Of a stretch of 64,000 nucleotides of DNA, positions 1 to 8,943 are shown in pieces. The notes below the pieces were generated by a model. That model had not been told where the DNA came from. It saw only the letters and a program-made list of their open reading frames with translations, and ran no database searches. The position numbers and the translations under genes are program-made. Source of the stretch: Lelliottia nimipressuralis (lineage in GTDB: Bacteria; Pseudomonadota; Gammaproteobacteria; Enterobacterales; Enterobacteriaceae); contig NZ_SDDX01000010.1 in NCBI RefSeq assembly GCF_004115925.1, positions 1-64,000 on the forward strand, in the 5' to 3' direction. Each line of letters begins with the position of its first letter. Position 1 is the stretch's first letter.

Positions 1-1211
1 GCCATGGACTGGTACCCTTCCCCCGCCACAATCAAATCGCTCAGCGTGAACCGGTCCCAGCCGTACTGCAGGCTGCCCTGCGCCACGAGGGGCTGACAGG
101 AAAGCCCGTCATCGCGATAGCGGCCCGCGCTCAGGCTGTAGCGCCAGGTGCCGGGGCGCAGCATGTTCGGCAGCGCGGTGTACGGCACCGTGAACTGCTG
201 CCTGCTGCCGTCGCTCTCCTCCACCGTGACGTCCAGGTCCGCACCAATCTGGCCGTTATTCAGATCCTTGATGGCGAAGCTGCCGGGGGCGACGGTTTCA
301 CTGTAGATAATGTTGCCGCGCTGGCGGATAACGATGCGGGCGTTACTGCGCGCCACGCCGCGGATCACCGGCGAGTAGCTAAAGGTGTCCGACGGCAGCA
401 TCTGGGCGTTGGTCTCCAGCGTCACCCCGCGCAGGGGTAAAATCCCCAGCACGTCGCTGGAGGTGCTGGCATACACGTCCCCGGCGGTAAAGCGTGAGAC
501 CAGCGCCGCAATATCCCGTTCGGCATAGGCGCGGTCGTGGTTCTGCTCCCAGCCCAGGTCAGATTTGTTAAACGTATCAAAGCTGTAGAAACGCCAGCTC
601 CCGAGGTTCACGCCGGAGTTGAGGCTCAGGTAGGCATTGTCGCTGCTGCCCGAACCCGCATCGTCGCTGTGGTTGTCGGTGTGATACACGTAGCCGGAGT
701 AGCCCAGCCGCAGGGCATTGACCCCGTTATCCCACAGCGACGGGTCGATCATCTCGGTCTGCCCGGCCACGCTGGTCGCCGCCTGCGGGGCGCTGATAAC
801 CAGCTGCTGCATCGACTCGTCGTAGCTGATCCGGGCGTCCGGCCATTTTTTGAGGAAGTCGTAGCAGGTTTCATTCCCCGCTTTCGCCAGTGCGTCGAGA
901 TGCGTGTCCAGCCCCATCTGGTGCAGCAGCGCCTGGGTCAGACAGGGCGTGGCGCTCTCACCGGCTTTTGTGGCAATAAATTCAACTTTGGTTTTAAACA
1001 GAATATGGCCGTTGAGCACGATATCGGCGGTTTTCACCCCCGCGTCCACCTGGTCCGGGTGATAAAATTGTTCGGGTATTTCCTGGGAATCTTTGCGCAG
1101 GAAGTCAGCGTCAAAGGCGCTGTCGTTTGCTGCTGCCTGAGAATAAGACGAAACTAAAGCAGACGCTAAAATGAAAACTTCCACTAATAAAGAATAATAA
1201 TGTTTTTTCAA
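1..1211 (-). CDS. Fimbrial outer-membrane usher, N-terminal part (cut by window edge)
   Basis: This is the first roughly 403 residues of a FimD/PapC-family usher, the outer-membrane pore that receives chaperone-pilin complexes and threads them out. Reading frame and homology are clear: a mature N-terminal domain beginning near AFDADFLRKDS, then strand motifs such as DPSLWDNGVNALRLGYSGY, SGVNLGSWRFYS and SPVIRGVARSNARI that are typical of the N-terminal domain, barrel start and plug. The best start is TTG at 1211, preceded by an AGG-rich stretch; the following KKHYYSLLVEVFILASALV stretch looks like a signal peptide. No upstream in-frame ATG exists before a stop. It lies 61 bases downstream of a pilin gene on the same strand, with no chaperone gene between them. 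The C-terminal half lies outside the window. Confidence 0.88.
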   Translation of the reverse strand, partial: MKKHYYSLLVEVFILASALVSSYSQAAANDSAFDADFLRKDSQEIPEQFYHPDQVDAGVKTADIVLNGHILFKTKVEFIATKAGESATPCLTQALLHQMGLDTHLDALAKAGNETCYDFLKKWPDARISYDESMQQLVISAPQAATSVAGQTEMIDPSLWDNGVNALRLGYSGYVYHTDNHSDDAGSGSSDNAYLSLNSGVNLGSWRFYSFDTFNKSDLGWEQNHDRAYAERDIAALVSRFTAGDVYASTSSDVLGILPLRGVTLETNAQMLPSDTFSYSPVIRGVARSNARIVIRQRGNIIYSETVAPGSFAIKDLNNGQIGADLDVTVEESDGSRQQFTVPYTALPNMLRPGTWRYSLSAGRYRDDGLSCQPLVAQGSLQYGWDRFTLSDLIVAGEGYQSM

Positions 1212-1272
1212 AAGAGGCCTGCTTTTTTATCACAAATAATTAACCAGCGATTAAATTTAAAAACCAAAAATA

Positions 1273-1815
1273 TTAATTATATGTAATATCAACGAAGGTT
1301 TTGGCTTTGACATTACCTGCGGTTACCGCCGGAGTAGCGGTGTTGGCTTTATAAGCCACTTTGAATTTCAACTCGGTATCGCCCGCACTTAACGTCTGAG
1401 ATTGAGACGGTATACCACCGTTAATATCAACCAGCGTGGCACCATCATTCTCTAAAATAGCGATACCGACACCCTCAGCAGGGCCGTTGGTTTCAGTGTT
1501 CTTCAATATTTCGTTATCGACAGTATCGGGCGTGCCGCTGAAGGAAACGCGGGCATTTTTCATGGTGGTGATATCACAATCCTGCAGATCGATAGTGAAA
1601 TCCTTCATGCCTGCATAACCCCCTGCGCCATTAAAGGATTCAGGGCTCACGCTCGCCAGAGACATCAATGAAGATGTAGACGCCATACCGTTAAAACCTT
1701 TGAGTGAACAGGCCGATGCAGTCACTTTACCGGTGAATGTGATATCGCCATCTGCTGCAAACGACGCAATTGGGCTCAGGCCCAGAACTATGAGGGTTAA
1801 TGCTTTAATTTTCAT
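1273..1815 (-). CDS. Fimbrial major subunit (type 1-like pilin)
   Basis: A 180-residue FimA-like pilin exported to the periplasm and polymerised by the chaperone-usher route. A Sec signal peptide (MKIKALTLIVLGLSPIASFA, cleavage before ADGDITF) is followed by the usual GKVTASACSL motif with the first cysteine and a second cysteine in LQDCDI, giving the pilin disulphide. It ends with the beta-zipper pattern AKTFVDITYN, where the penultimate tyrosine is the family hallmark. It is the first gene of the leftward locus, directly upstream of the usher. It resembles the pilin at 3873-4415 in layout but differs clearly in sequence, so it belongs to a separate fimbria. Confidence 0.9.
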   Translation of the reverse strand: MKIKALTLIVLGLSPIASFAADGDITFTGKVTASACSLKGFNGMASTSSLMSLASVSPESFNGAGGYAGMKDFTIDLQDCDITTMKNARVSFSGTPDTVDNEILKNTETNGPAEGVGIAILENDGATLVDINGGIPSQSQTLSAGDTELKFKVAYKANTATPAVTAGNVKAKTFVDITYN

Positions 1816-2114
1816 ATAAATGAAATCCTAAAATGCTAATGAATGTTTGTCATGAGGCCAATGAATGGGCCTTACGGTGACGACAAATGAATTATAAGGT
1901 AATAAATTTATTTCTAAATAAGATATTTTTTATTTCGGAGTTAAAGAATCATTAATAATGCCATCCAAGTATCTTACGGGATAGATTATGTTTCCGAAGA
2001 AAAATTGAAGATAAATTATCGAAATGATTCATTAAGAAATTATGTGTTGATTTGATACTGGCATCATCCATAGGATAGTTGTTACCTTAAATAAAATAAT
2101 TTTGGAGCTAGGCT
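1816..2114. other. AT-rich divergent intergenic region upstream of the left fimbrial pilin
   Basis: About 300 bases of markedly AT-rich DNA separate the leftward pilin from the rightward small gene at 2115. It must hold the promoter of the left fimbrial locus and probably that of the small gene. I saw no matched inverted repeats that would suggest a fimS-type invertible switch, and no clear operator. AT-rich DNA of this kind in enterobacteria is often silenced by H-NS; that is inference. Confidence 0.4.
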
Positions 2115-2378
2115 ATGGACATCACTTTTCTGGGCAATCGAGAGGAGTACGAAAAGTGGTATATGCAAATTCTCAGTTCCGGCGATGATGCTGAGTACCC
2201 TAGCCTTCTTAACTCACATGAAATCGAAGCCGCGATCGCAGAAAATCTGCCCGCCTCATTCCCCTGCATGGCGTACAGACAAAAAAGTGAATTTAACTAT
2301 TTAGACGAGGAAATCGTTTATGTTTACGAAGAGGAGTTTTCGCAATGGATGGACCGAATGGGCAAAGTTAAACGGTAA
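2115..2378 (+). CDS. Small acidic protein of unknown function
   Basis: An 87-residue open frame that I do not recognise. It is likely real: a GGAG ribosome site lies 8 bases ahead of the ATG, and the protein has a folded-looking, strongly acidic composition with aromatic residues (EEYEKWYMQIL near residues 10-20, then a C-terminal acidic stretch EEIVYVYEEEFSQWMDRMG). It has one cysteine, no signal peptide and no membrane segment, so it is probably cytoplasmic. It sits between two divergent fimbrial loci and 94 bases ahead of the LysR-type regulator on the same strand, so the two may be co-transcribed. A role in controlling fimbrial expression is possible from position only. Confidence 0.6.
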   Translation: MDITFLGNREEYEKWYMQILSSGDDAEYPSLLNSHEIEAAIAENLPASFPCMAYRQKSEFNYLDEEIVYVYEEEFSQWMDRMGKVKR

Positions 2379-2472
2379 CCAGAATCACTCTCATAGAGGT
2401 ACACTCGCTCCCAGGAACAGTGCTACTATGATTACCTACAAAAAGATCAACCATTAGGTAATGAGGTCTGGA

Positions 2473-3411
2473 ATGAGCGAAACGAGGCCAGAACACGCGG
2501 AGTCTCTTAAAATAAGGAAGTTTGATCTTAACCTTTTAATGGTTTTGGATGCAGTTTATACCACGGGTAGTGTCAAAAATGCCGCAACCCTGCTACATAC
2601 TTCCTCCCCGAGTATTAGTCAGTCGCTTCAAAAACTTAAAGATTACTTTGGCGATCCGCTTTTCCTGCGTGATGGCCAAAAACTGCGCGCCACCACCATT
2701 GCGACGAAACTCCATCTTAAAGTAAAGGACAGTCTGGAAGCCTTGATCAGCAATATTGAAGATTTTGAAGAGGCTGAATACTACAATCAGTTGGTTATTC
2801 AATGCCCTATCTACTTGTCCATAAAAATCATCCCTATCATCAGTGAGTTTTTCGAAAACGAGAATATCACCTGTGAAATCGTTCACCGTGTGAGCGACAA
2901 TATGGTTGACAGCTTTAGCGACTCTCTGTCGTTACGGCAGGTCGACCTGGTCTTTGGGGTGAACAAGAGTCTCGGTATGTCGACCAAATCGTTTCTGATT
3001 GGCGAGGAAGATTTAGTCTTTATCTGCCGGAAAAACCACCCGCGGCTTGAGACAACGTTCAGAGAAAAAGACGTCGAAACAGAAATGTTCTGTTATATCC
3101 ACACAGACGAATTGCCGGCGGTGATTACGCGTCAGCGCGTTGAGAACAAGCTGCTTGCGGATCGCAACTTCACACTCAGAAGCCCCTCGTTTATGTCGAT
3201 TCTCAGCCACATTGAATCAACAAATTCAGTGGCCATCGTCCCTCGCTGGCTGCTCAACCGCTTCAAAGATGCTTTTAATATTAAAGCGCTGGAGAGCGAT
3301 ATTGAGCTACCTACGGTCGAAATCGCCATGAGTTATAACAAAACCAATCTCAATAAAAAAATGAATACCCGGCTTTTCGACTATTTGAGTGAAAATTTCT
3401 CGAAAAAATAA
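2473..3411 (+). CDS. LysR-family transcriptional regulator
   Basis: A 312-residue LysR-type regulator. Residues about 15-75 form the winged helix-turn-helix, starting with the NodD/LeuO-like FDLNLLMVLDAVYTTGSVKN and continuing with SPSISQSLQKLKDYFGDPLF. The rest is the periplasmic-binding-like effector domain, weakly conserved. The ATG at 2473 is preferred over an in-frame ATG at 2461 because a GAGG ribosome site lies six bases ahead of it. It lies between two divergent fimbrial loci, transcribed toward the right one, so it is a good candidate for controlling one or both; effector and targets cannot be read from the sequence. Confidence 0.88.
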   Translation: MSETRPEHAESLKIRKFDLNLLMVLDAVYTTGSVKNAATLLHTSSPSISQSLQKLKDYFGDPLFLRDGQKLRATTIATKLHLKVKDSLEALISNIEDFEEAEYYNQLVIQCPIYLSIKIIPIISEFFENENITCEIVHRVSDNMVDSFSDSLSLRQVDLVFGVNKSLGMSTKSFLIGEEDLVFICRKNHPRLETTFREKDVETEMFCYIHTDELPAVITRQRVENKLLADRNFTLRSPSFMSILSHIESTNSVAIVPRWLLNRFKDAFNIKALESDIELPTVEIAMSYNKTNLNKKMNTRLFDYLSENFSKK

Positions 3412-3459
3412 TACATTCCGTTTCTATTGCACACATTTATAAATACTTAATTACACACA

Positions 3460-3484
3460 AGCCTGTCATTATCCGTGACAGGCT
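3460..3484 (+). terminator. Stem-loop after the LysR gene (possible terminator)
   Basis: A perfect 9-bp stem, AGCCTGTCA paired with TGACAGGCT around a 7-base loop, lies 49 bases after the LysR stop. No T-run follows, so it may be a factor-dependent terminator or an mRNA 3' end structure rather than a classical intrinsic terminator. Confidence 0.45.
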
Positions 3485-3872
3485 ATATTCGCGCGATGTA
3501 ATTATTAGAACTCACTGTTGCATTAGAGATTGAATAGCGGAGGATTTATCAAAAGAACGAACAAGTGTGCCATCACCCTCACTCCTGTCAATAATTACAA
3601 ATTCTTTAAGTTATCATTAAAAAAACAAAAACAATTGCAACCCATTGATTTTAATTGATTATTACGAAAAGCCATTTTATACCTCAGATTCCTCTCTATT
3701 TTTAATTCAGCTTTCCACTATCTTGCATCTGCCGAATTTGAATCTTCTTACCAGATGACTCTCTCCGTCGCTTACTCATCTTTGGCCGTACACCCTGGAA
3801 TAGTTGTGCAATTTTAAGTTTGCGTTACTGGTTCATTTAACGGGTTTTTAAATGCCCTAATAAGGAAATATT
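3485..3872 (+). promoter_or_regulatory. AT-rich upstream region of the right fimbrial operon
   Basis: About 390 bases without a gene, rich in A+T. It should contain the promoter and control sites of the fimbrial operon that starts at 3873; an AAGGA ribosome site lies just before the ATG. I could not single out a convincing promoter or operator and saw no invertible-element repeats. Confidence 0.4.
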
Positions 3873-4415
3873 ATGACTTTCAAGAAGAATACTCTTTGCG
3901 CCATGATCTCTTTGGCTGGTTTTGTTTCTGCATCCGCACTGGCGGCAGACGGTACTGTGAATTTCCAGGGCAAAATTGCTGATGCACCATGCACGGTTTC
4001 CATACCGTCACAGAACCAAAACGTGATGCTGGGCACCGTACCGGCGGCAGATCTGGCCTCATCTGGCGAACGTTCAACTGCTAAGAATTTCCAGATCGAT
4101 CTGCTAAATTGTACTGCGGCGGTGAAATCGGCACAGATTTCATTCGGCGGATCCAGCCCAACTGAAGATACAACCTTATTCAACATCTCCTCATCTGATG
4201 GCACCGACGCGGGCACCGTTGCCACCAACGTAGGGATTGAGATTTCTGATGCAAAAGGCACCGTGATTTCGCCTAACACGCAGTCTGGCGCTATGACCCT
4301 GACGCCAAACGTTGCTTCCCAGTCGCTTTACTTCACAGCGAACTACAAAGCATTTGGCAAAGCAACCACCGGTGATGCGAACGCAACCAGCGACTTCACA
4401 ATCACCTACCAGTAA
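3873..4415 (+). CDS. Fimbrial major subunit (type 1-like pilin)
   Basis: A 180-residue pilin, first gene of the rightward fimbrial operon and therefore probably the main shaft subunit. It has a signal peptide of about 24 residues (cleavage after SASALA), the DAPCTVSIP and LLNCTAAV cysteine pair, and the C-terminal beta strand ending TSDFTITYQ with the penultimate tyrosine. An AGGA ribosome site lies eight bases ahead. A stem-loop region separates it from the chaperone gene, which fits the usual excess of major pilin over assembly proteins. The receptor and conditions of expression are not visible. Confidence 0.92.
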   Translation: MTFKKNTLCAMISLAGFVSASALAADGTVNFQGKIADAPCTVSIPSQNQNVMLGTVPAADLASSGERSTAKNFQIDLLNCTAAVKSAQISFGGSSPTEDTTLFNISSSDGTDAGTVATNVGIEISDAKGTVISPNTQSGAMTLTPNVASQSLYFTANYKAFGKATTGDANATSDFTITYQ

Positions 4416-4459
4416 AATTTAACATGAACCTCTGTGTGCTTTAACGTCGCATAGAAATA

Positions 4460-4530
4460 TAAAACCGGGTTCGGAGTCGTTGTTCTGTTAAAGACAGAAT
4501 GGAATTCGTTTGTCCTGATTCCGGTTTTCA
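4460..4530 (+). promoter_or_regulatory. Long-range stem-loop between pilin and chaperone genes
   Basis: The gap between the major pilin and chaperone genes contains AAACCGG near 4461 and its complement CCGGTTT near 4521, which can close a structured RNA of about 65 bases. Inside it TTCTGT and ACAGAA (about 4482-4498) form a second short stem. No long T-run follows. It may act as an RNA-processing or partial termination point that keeps pilin mRNA more abundant than the assembly genes; that role is inferred from position. Confidence 0.45.
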
Positions 4531-4549
4531 TTCACTGTAGGTTATTATT

Positions 4550-5242
4550 ATGTACGGTAAATTAATTATCTCTTCGCTTGCTTTACTTGTTGCATCCCAG
4601 TCTGCATTTGCCGCAGGTTCCGGTGGTATTGTATTAGGCGCTACCCGCGTGGTATATGACGCCAAAAACAAAGAAGCGTCACTCACCATAAATAATAAGA
4701 ATGCCGATCAGTATTTTCTGGTTCAGTCATGGATTGATGATGCCAATGGCAATAAAAAAGTCCCATTTGCTATTACGCCTCCGCTGTTCAGATTGAATGC
4801 GGAAAAAGAAAATATGATGCGCATTATGAAAACCGCGGGTGATTTACCCGGCGATCGCGAATCCGTTTTCTACGTCAACGTAAAAGCGATACCGCCTGTA
4901 CCAGAAAACGCCGATGCGCAGAACACCCTTCAGCTCGCCATTAAAACGCGGATCAAGTTGTTCTACCGCCCTACAGGCCTGCATGGCAATGCCAGCGAGG
5001 CCGGGTCACATCTGCAGTGGAGACATCAGGGTAAAGATTTAGTGGTTAAGAACCCGACCGCGTATTCCGTGAGTTTCAATGAGATTAATGTCTCAGGCAA
5101 ACCCGTCAAAGATATCAATATGGTATTGCCAAAATCAGAAACACATTACGAGATGCCAGAAGGTGCCGGTAATAATGTGAGCTTTACCTTTATCAATGAT
5201 TTTGGTGGCGTTTCAGAGCCTTTAACCGCAGTCGCAAATTAA
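4550..5242 (+). CDS. Periplasmic fimbrial chaperone (PapD/FimC family)
   Basis: A 230-residue chaperone that binds pilins in the periplasm by donor-strand complementation. The signal peptide ends at about residue 21 (QSAFA, then AGSGG). Family landmarks are ATRVVYDAKNKEASLTINN with the conserved arginine of the cleft, ESVFYVNVKAIPP, and TRIKLFYRPTGL with the conserved lysine; a C-terminal immunoglobulin-like domain follows. It lies between pilin and usher, the standard order. It is the only chaperone gene visible in the window and might also serve the left fimbrial locus; that is inference. Confidence 0.94.
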   Translation: MYGKLIISSLALLVASQSAFAAGSGGIVLGATRVVYDAKNKEASLTINNKNADQYFLVQSWIDDANGNKKVPFAITPPLFRLNAEKENMMRIMKTAGDLPGDRESVFYVNVKAIPPVPENADAQNTLQLAIKTRIKLFYRPTGLHGNASEAGSHLQWRHQGKDLVVKNPTAYSVSFNEINVSGKPVKDINMVLPKSETHYEMPEGAGNNVSFTFINDFGGVSEPLTAVAN

Positions 5243-5287
5243 TTTCAAAGCGAAATAAATAACACCATTTTCTTACAAGAGAATAAC

Positions 5288-7900
5288 ATGCTGCTGTTAG
5301 AAAAAAAACATACGAGCCAAACGGCACGGTTAGGCTCTTTCACCCAGAATAGTTTTAAATATTCTGCCCTTAGCGCATTTATTATTTCACTTTTTTCTGG
5401 TGGCAGTTATGCCGGAGGATTTAACCCTGCGTTTCTGGAGCAAATTGATTCAGATACCGAAGTCAGCGATCTCTCTGCGTTTTCATCGAAGGCAGGCGGC
5501 CAGGCCCCGGGTAAATACACGGTCGATATCTACATGAATAAGAATATCGTCGATCACCGTGAAGTTGAATTTATCACCAATCCGGATAAAAGTGCATTTT
5601 CAAGGGGCGACAGCACGGGCCTCATCCCCTGCCTCTCTGATGAGACATTAAGCTCCTACGGCTTAAAAACCGATGCCGCACTGGCGCTGGTGCAACGTGG
5701 CGAGGCCACATCGTCACCAGTCAGTGCATCAACGGAACAATGCAGTTCTCTGCTGCAATCCATTCCCTCGGCGAAAACGACGTTTGATTTTGAACAACAG
5801 CGCCTGGATATCAGCATTCCCCAAAAGCTGATGTCCAGTGCCGCTCGCGGTTATGTTGACCCGTCACTCTGGGATGAAGGCATTCCAGCATTGCTGCTCA
5901 ACTACAACTTCTCGGGTGCCAACGGCAACGATAACCAGGACAGCTACTACCTTAATCTGCGCAGTGGTGTAAATCTGGGCGCCTGGCGCTTACGCAATTA
6001 CTCCACCTGGAATGATAACAACGGCGAGCGAACCTTTAACAACGTCAATACTTATGTGCAGCGCTCCATCGCGGCGTTAAAAGCCGCGCTAACGCTGGGA
6101 GACAGTTATTCCAATGCGGACGTGTTTGACAGTTTGCAATTCCGCGGAGCGCAACTGGCCTCTGACGATGACATGGTGCCCGATAGCTTAAAGAACTTTG
6201 CACCGGTGATCCGCGGCATAGCCAAAACTAACGCCCAGGTCACCATCGAACAAAATGGTTACACCGTTTACCAGACCTACGTCACCCCGGGCGCCTTTGA
6301 GATTACCGATCTCTACCCGAGCGCCGACGGCGGTGATTTAACCGTCAAAGTTAAAGAAGAAGACGGCACCACTCAGACCTTCGTTCAGCCTTATGCCTCG
6401 GTCCCTATTTTACAGCGCGAAGGCCACACCAAATTCAGCCTCACCGCGGGTCAGTACCGCAACGGCTATGGTTCTGAAAAACCGGACTTCGGCCAGTTCA
6501 CGCTGATTCATGGTTTCGGTAAAGGCGTCACGCTATATGGCGGGATGCAGGGCACGCAGAACTACGCCGCCGCCGCCGTCGGGATCGGTCAAAACCTCGG
6601 CGAGCTGGGTGCCATTTCGGTTGACGTGACCCAGGCGCGGACCAAACTGCCAGAAGGGGAAACCTCGCAAGGGCAATCATACCGTTTCCTGTATGCGAAG
6701 ACCTTCGCCGAGACCGATACTGATTTCCGTCTGGTAGGCTATCGCTACTCCACCAGCGGCTTCTACAGCCTCGATGATTCCGTCGTACTCAACGACGAAG
6801 ATACTGACTACAGCGACTACAACATCCGCACGCATAAACGCAGTCGTGTGGATGGTTCCGTTAACCAGCAGCTCGGTGAAAACGGCGGCTCGCTCTATTT
6901 TTCCGCCAGCGTGCAGGATTACTGGGACGATAGCAAAGAGCAGACGCTGCAAACCGGTTACAGCAACACCTGGCATGGGATCAGCTATAACATCGCCTAC
7001 TCCGATAACTCGATGGCCGATGATAAGCACGACCGTCAGGTATCACTTTCCGTGTCGATCCAGCTCGACCGCTGGCTTAAATCGGCGTGGGCCAACTACA
7101 GCGTCAGCCATGACTCTGACGGACGCGTGCAGCAAAACACCGGTATCAGTGGTTCGCTGCTGGACGACAACAACCTGAACTACAGCGTTTCTCAGGGTTA
7201 TACCAATCAGGGTGAAGGTAACAGCGGTAATGCCAGTCTGAATTATCAGGGTCAGTACGGGAACAGCAACGTCGGCTACAGCTACAGCAAAGACCAGCAC
7301 CGAGTGAACTACGGTTTGCAGGGCGGTGTGGTGGCACACAGTGAAGGCATCACCCTCTCACAACCACTGGGCGAAACCGTAGCGCTGGTGGCGGCACCGG
7401 GCGCGGATAACACCCGGGTCCTGAACAACACCGGGGTGCAAACCGATTTCCGTGGCTACGCTATCGTGCCCTATATCAGCCCGTACCGTCGCACCCGTGT
7501 GAGCCTCGATACCACCAGCGTCGGCGACAAGGTCGAAATCGATGAGAGCGCCAGAGACGTTATCCCTACCCGCGGTGCGGTAGTCAAAGCCCGTTTCAAC
7601 GCACGTGTAGGCTATCGCGTGATGATGACCTTAACGCGTCAGGACGGCACCCCATTGCCATTTGGCGCCACCGTCGCCCTGCTTGCGGAAAATACCCAAA
7701 AAGAAGATGCCAACGCAGGCATTGTCGGCGAACAGGGTGTGACTTATTTAAGTGGTTTACCGGAGAAAGGCATCCTGATTGCTCAGTGGGGCAAAGGGGC
7801 TGACCAGCAGTGCAAAATTCACTATCAGTTGAGTGCCGATGATATGGCGCAGGCTTTGCCTGCCGTCATTGCAAAATGCCAGTTGGCAAACAAGGGATAA
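5288..7900 (+). CDS. Outer-membrane fimbrial usher (FimD family)
   Basis: An 870-residue usher of full family length. A long N-terminal leader of about 42 residues ends in LFSGGSYA, followed by the N-terminal domain GGFNPAFLEQ. Barrel and plug motifs follow, including DPSLWDEGIPALLLNYNFSG, SGVNLGAWRLRNYSTW, APVIRGIAKTNAQV and the TSVGDKVEI-type C-terminal segments. The C-terminal domain carries the expected cysteine pair (QQCKIHY and IAKCQLAN). It forms the translocation pore and assembly platform for the fimbria encoded around it. The downstream adhesin gene starts two bases after its stop. Confidence 0.95.
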   Translation: MLLLEKKHTSQTARLGSFTQNSFKYSALSAFIISLFSGGSYAGGFNPAFLEQIDSDTEVSDLSAFSSKAGGQAPGKYTVDIYMNKNIVDHREVEFITNPDKSAFSRGDSTGLIPCLSDETLSSYGLKTDAALALVQRGEATSSPVSASTEQCSSLLQSIPSAKTTFDFEQQRLDISIPQKLMSSAARGYVDPSLWDEGIPALLLNYNFSGANGNDNQDSYYLNLRSGVNLGAWRLRNYSTWNDNNGERTFNNVNTYVQRSIAALKAALTLGDSYSNADVFDSLQFRGAQLASDDDMVPDSLKNFAPVIRGIAKTNAQVTIEQNGYTVYQTYVTPGAFEITDLYPSADGGDLTVKVKEEDGTTQTFVQPYASVPILQREGHTKFSLTAGQYRNGYGSEKPDFGQFTLIHGFGKGVTLYGGMQGTQNYAAAAVGIGQNLGELGAISVDVTQARTKLPEGETSQGQSYRFLYAKTFAETDTDFRLVGYRYSTSGFYSLDDSVVLNDEDTDYSDYNIRTHKRSRVDGSVNQQLGENGGSLYFSASVQDYWDDSKEQTLQTGYSNTWHGISYNIAYSDNSMADDKHDRQVSLSVSIQLDRWLKSAWANYSVSHDSDGRVQQNTGISGSLLDDNNLNYSVSQGYTNQGEGNSGNASLNYQGQYGNSNVGYSYSKDQHRVNYGLQGGVVAHSEGITLSQPLGETVALVAAPGADNTRVLNNTGVQTDFRGYAIVPYISPYRRTRVSLDTTSVGDKVEIDESARDVIPTRGAVVKARFNARVGYRVMMTLTRQDGTPLPFGATVALLAENTQKEDANAGIVGEQGVTYLSGLPEKGILIAQWGKGADQQCKIHYQLSADDMAQALPAVIAKCQLANKG

Positions 7901-7901
7901 A

Positions 7902-8939
7902 ATGATGGATATATTGATGAAAATAAAATCACCTTTGCTCATTTTACTTTTACTGTTTTTCGTACCTTCATATAAAGTATTAGCAGTGGACGCACTCAAA
8001 TGTAATGCTTCCGCAATGATTACGTTTTCCGGAACAATAAACGCCTATATCTCACAGGATAATACAGATTTAATCAGTGAGGGGGATTATGTCCTCACTA
8101 AGGTCCTGACCGATCATGATTTGTACTGTGCGTCTACTGAAGACGATACGTCAATGCATGAAATATATTACTCACTCAGTTTAGCGGGTGGCGTATATCC
8201 AGCTGGTGCATCCGCCGAAGGGCAATATGCACTCCTCCCCAACTCGGGTAACGCAGAGAAATTAGCCTTCATGGTGGGTTATGAAAATACAGACGGCGGC
8301 ATAAATTATGCGACGTCCAACCGGCTCAATATACCTCTGAAACAATTAAATGAGCACGAATTCGCAGTAGACTCTACGCTGATATTTTCACTCGTTTCAA
8401 GCCAGGGATCTAACGGGGCCGTGCCCGGTACGTATAAATATTCCGGCACACTGGGACAAGTTGAAGCTTATGATAAAACTAGAGGGGATTACTATAAGTG
8501 GCTTGGAAAAGTCACACTCAACGTAACCGTCAATCTAAAAGCAACCACATGTGTAGTAGACACAGATAAAACGATTGATATCCGCTGGGATGCCCTGACA
8601 TCAAAAGACATTATTAATAACCTTGCCGAAGAAAAGGTCGCAACGATTGGTGTCACCTGCAACAGCAGTCAGACGCCGATCAAAATCTCAGTCGCATCAG
8701 GTAACGGCAGCTATGATGCAGCCGGGGGAATAGCGAAGACCAGTCGCGACAATTTGGGTCTTAAACTCACATGGCAAGATAACGCACAACCCGTTGATTT
8801 ATCAACTGCCAGAAAAGATACGCTTTATACCAACAGCAAGAATTATAACATCGTTGCTAAACCAGTCAGATATAACGATGGTGCTATCGCTCTCGGTGAG
8901 TTTGCCAATACCGTAACGGTAAACTTTGAGTACAGGTAA
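7902..8939 (+). CDS. Fimbrial tip adhesin, two-domain (FimH-like layout)
   Basis: A 345-residue secreted protein with a lectin-type layout: signal peptide (hydrophobic LLILLLLFFVPSYKVLA), an N-terminal domain of about 180 residues with its own cysteines (LKCNAS, LYCAST), then a pilin domain from about residue 205 beginning NVTVNLKATTCVVDTDKT and ending in a beta strand with a terminal FEYR. Size and position right after the usher mark it as the probable receptor-binding tip subunit. The N-terminal domain is not one I recognise, so its ligand is unknown. The ATG at 7902 follows AAGGG by five bases; starts at 7905 or 7917 are possible. Local A+T is higher than in the usher. Confidence 0.8.
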   Translation: MMDILMKIKSPLLILLLLFFVPSYKVLAVDALKCNASAMITFSGTINAYISQDNTDLISEGDYVLTKVLTDHDLYCASTEDDTSMHEIYYSLSLAGGVYPAGASAEGQYALLPNSGNAEKLAFMVGYENTDGGINYATSNRLNIPLKQLNEHEFAVDSTLIFSLVSSQGSNGAVPGTYKYSGTLGQVEAYDKTRGDYYKWLGKVTLNVTVNLKATTCVVDTDKTIDIRWDALTSKDIINNLAEEKVATIGVTCNSSQTPIKISVASGNGSYDAAGGIAKTSRDNLGLKLTWQDNAQPVDLSTARKDTLYTNSKNYNIVAKPVRYNDGAIALGEFANTVTVNFEYR

Positions 8940-8943
8940 GAAT

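Noticed and set aside
537-1157. 206-residue plus-strand open frame
   Set aside because: It is antisense to the usher gene, has no ribosome site and no recognisable family; the minus-strand usher explains the region.
1816-3872. Possible invertible promoter element (fimS-like) in the fimbrial core
   Set aside because: No matched inverted repeats of the required kind and no recombinase gene in the window.
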